Shown here in pieces: positions 6,965 through 7,718 of a stretch of 7,718 nucleotides of DNA. How positions within the stretch are numbered: position 1 is the first letter of the stretch; every line of letters starts with the position of its first letter. Where the stretch lies: the NCBI GenBank assembly GCA_027032655.1, contig JALVMZ010000022.1, forward strand, positions 1 to 7,718, given 5' to 3'. The position numbers and the translations under genes are program-made. The notes under the pieces were generated by a model. The model worked only from the letters and a program-made list of their open reading frames with translations, searched no databases and was not told the origin of the DNA. The DNA is from Desulfobacteraceae bacterium. GTDB lineage: Bacteria > Desulfobacterota > DSM-4660 > Desulfatiglandales > JALVMZ01.

Positions 6965-7718
6965 ATGTTTATAACAGGTATTGTGAGAGACAGAAGGTTC
7001 ATGGATCATGAAATGGGGTCACACCATCCAGAGAGTCCAAGACGACTTGAGGCAATATACTCAATGCTGGATGGCTCTGATATGAAAGATAAGTTTTTCA
7101 ACATACCGGTAAGGGATGCCACAAAGGAAGAGCTGTGCCTTATACATTCTCCTGATTATGTAACCAGGATTGAATCCACAAAGGGCAGGCCTTATACCTA
7201 TCTTGATCCTGACACCCAGACAAATGAAAGCTCGTATGATGCTGCTGTCCTTGCAGTGGGTGGAGTTTGTGAGGCAATAAGGATGGTCTGCTCAGGTGAT
7301 ATTAAAAATGCCTTTGCATTAGTGCGTCCCCCTGGACACCATGCAGAGAGGTCAAAGGCAATGGGATTCTGTATATTCAATAATATTGCCATTGGTGCCA
7401 GATATGCACAGAAATCCTTAGGGATTGAAAGGATACTGATTATTGATTGGGATTTGCACCATGGAAATGGAACACAGCATGCGTTTGAAGATGACCCATC
7501 AGTGCTCTATTTTTCCACACATCAATATCCATACTATCCGGGCACTGGATCTTTCATGGAGGTTGGAATATCTGATGGTGCAGGGTTTACAGTAAATCTC
7601 CCCCTATCTTCAGGATATGGGGATGGAGAGTATGTATGGTTTATGGAGAATCTACTTCGGCCCATTGTCCTTCAATTTAGGCCTCAATTGATACTCATAT
7701 CTGCAGGGTTTGATATCT
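6965..7718 (+). CDS. histone deacetylase / AcuC / acetylpolyamine amidohydrolase family protein, 3' partial
   Basis: The frame is open from the ATG at 6965 to the right edge, giving 251 residues of a family usually about 300-345 long. It is a zinc-dependent amidohydrolase that removes acetyl groups from acyl-lysines, acetylpolyamines or related amides in the cytoplasm. Visible motifs in order: HHPESPRRLEAI (residues 20-31), the substrate-entry region typical of class II-like members; RPPGHHAE with the active-site pair H125 and H126; GFCIFNN after it; DWDLHHGNGTQ with zinc ligands D163 and H165; and SAGFD with the third ligand D250, one residue before the cut. The catalytic Tyr/GGY region lies beyond the window. 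All visible catalytic residues are intact. B. subtilis AcuC deacetylates acetyl-CoA synthetase; whether this protein acts on a lysine or a polyamine substrate cannot be decided here. It is divergent from the zinc-ribbon gene. Confidence 0.93.
   Translation, partial: MFITGIVRDRRFMDHEMGSHHPESPRRLEAIYSMLDGSDMKDKFFNIPVRDATKEELCLIHSPDYVTRIESTKGRPYTYLDPDTQTNESSYDAAVLAVGGVCEAIRMVCSGDIKNAFALVRPPGHHAERSKAMGFCIFNNIAIGARYAQKSLGIERILIIDWDLHHGNGTQHAFEDDPSVLYFSTHQYPYYPGTGSFMEVGISDGAGFTVNLPLSSGYGDGEYVWFMENLLRPIVLQFRPQLILISAGFDI

Noticed and set aside
7198..7392. 64-residue minus-strand open frame
   Set aside because: Antisense to the deacetylase gene, across its RPPGHH active-site region; no independent support.

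Overview
The window looks like ordinary chromosomal DNA from a Gram-negative (diderm), probably anaerobic bacterium. The diderm call rests on a large AsmA/YhdP-like envelope protein. The base composition is moderately AT-rich, with few CpG dinucleotides and mostly AGA/AGG arginine codons. A Desulfobacterota/deltaproteobacterial-type source is my impression from overall gene style only and is not proven by the sequence. There are no RNA genes, mobile elements, CRISPR arrays or phage features.

Layout. (1) Positions 2-3127, plus strand: a long AsmA/DUF3971-type protein whose start lies left of the window. (2) Positions 3114-4964, plus strand: a 616-residue fused acetyl-CoA carboxylase carboxyltransferase, overlapping the previous gene by 14 bp. 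Its alpha (AccA-like) half is N-terminal and its beta (AccD-like) zinc-ribbon half is C-terminal. (3) A minus-strand cluster reads from 6824 down to 4950: a double zinc-ribbon protein, an MFS transporter and a small unrecognised protein. The small gene meets the carboxyltransferase gene tail to tail with a 15-bp overlap. (4) An AT-rich divergent control region lies at 6825-6964. (5) From 6965 to the right edge, plus strand, is a histone-deacetylase/AcuC-type amidohydrolase. It is cut off by the window just after its third predicted zinc ligand.

How they may work together. The two plus-strand genes on the left share a lipid theme: malonyl-CoA supply for fatty acid synthesis, and an AsmA-family protein of the kind implicated in envelope lipid transport or homeostasis. 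Their overlap suggests co-translation. The deacetylase could touch acetyl-CoA metabolism, as AcuC does in Bacillus, but that link is speculative. The minus-strand trio has no recognised shared pathway.

Most interesting is the carboxyltransferase. Its domain order is the reverse of the beta-alpha order of fused acyl-CoA carboxylases. Its alpha half has lost several AccA signature residues. Its beta half carries an 11-residue insertion inside the first cysteine knuckle of the zinc ribbon.
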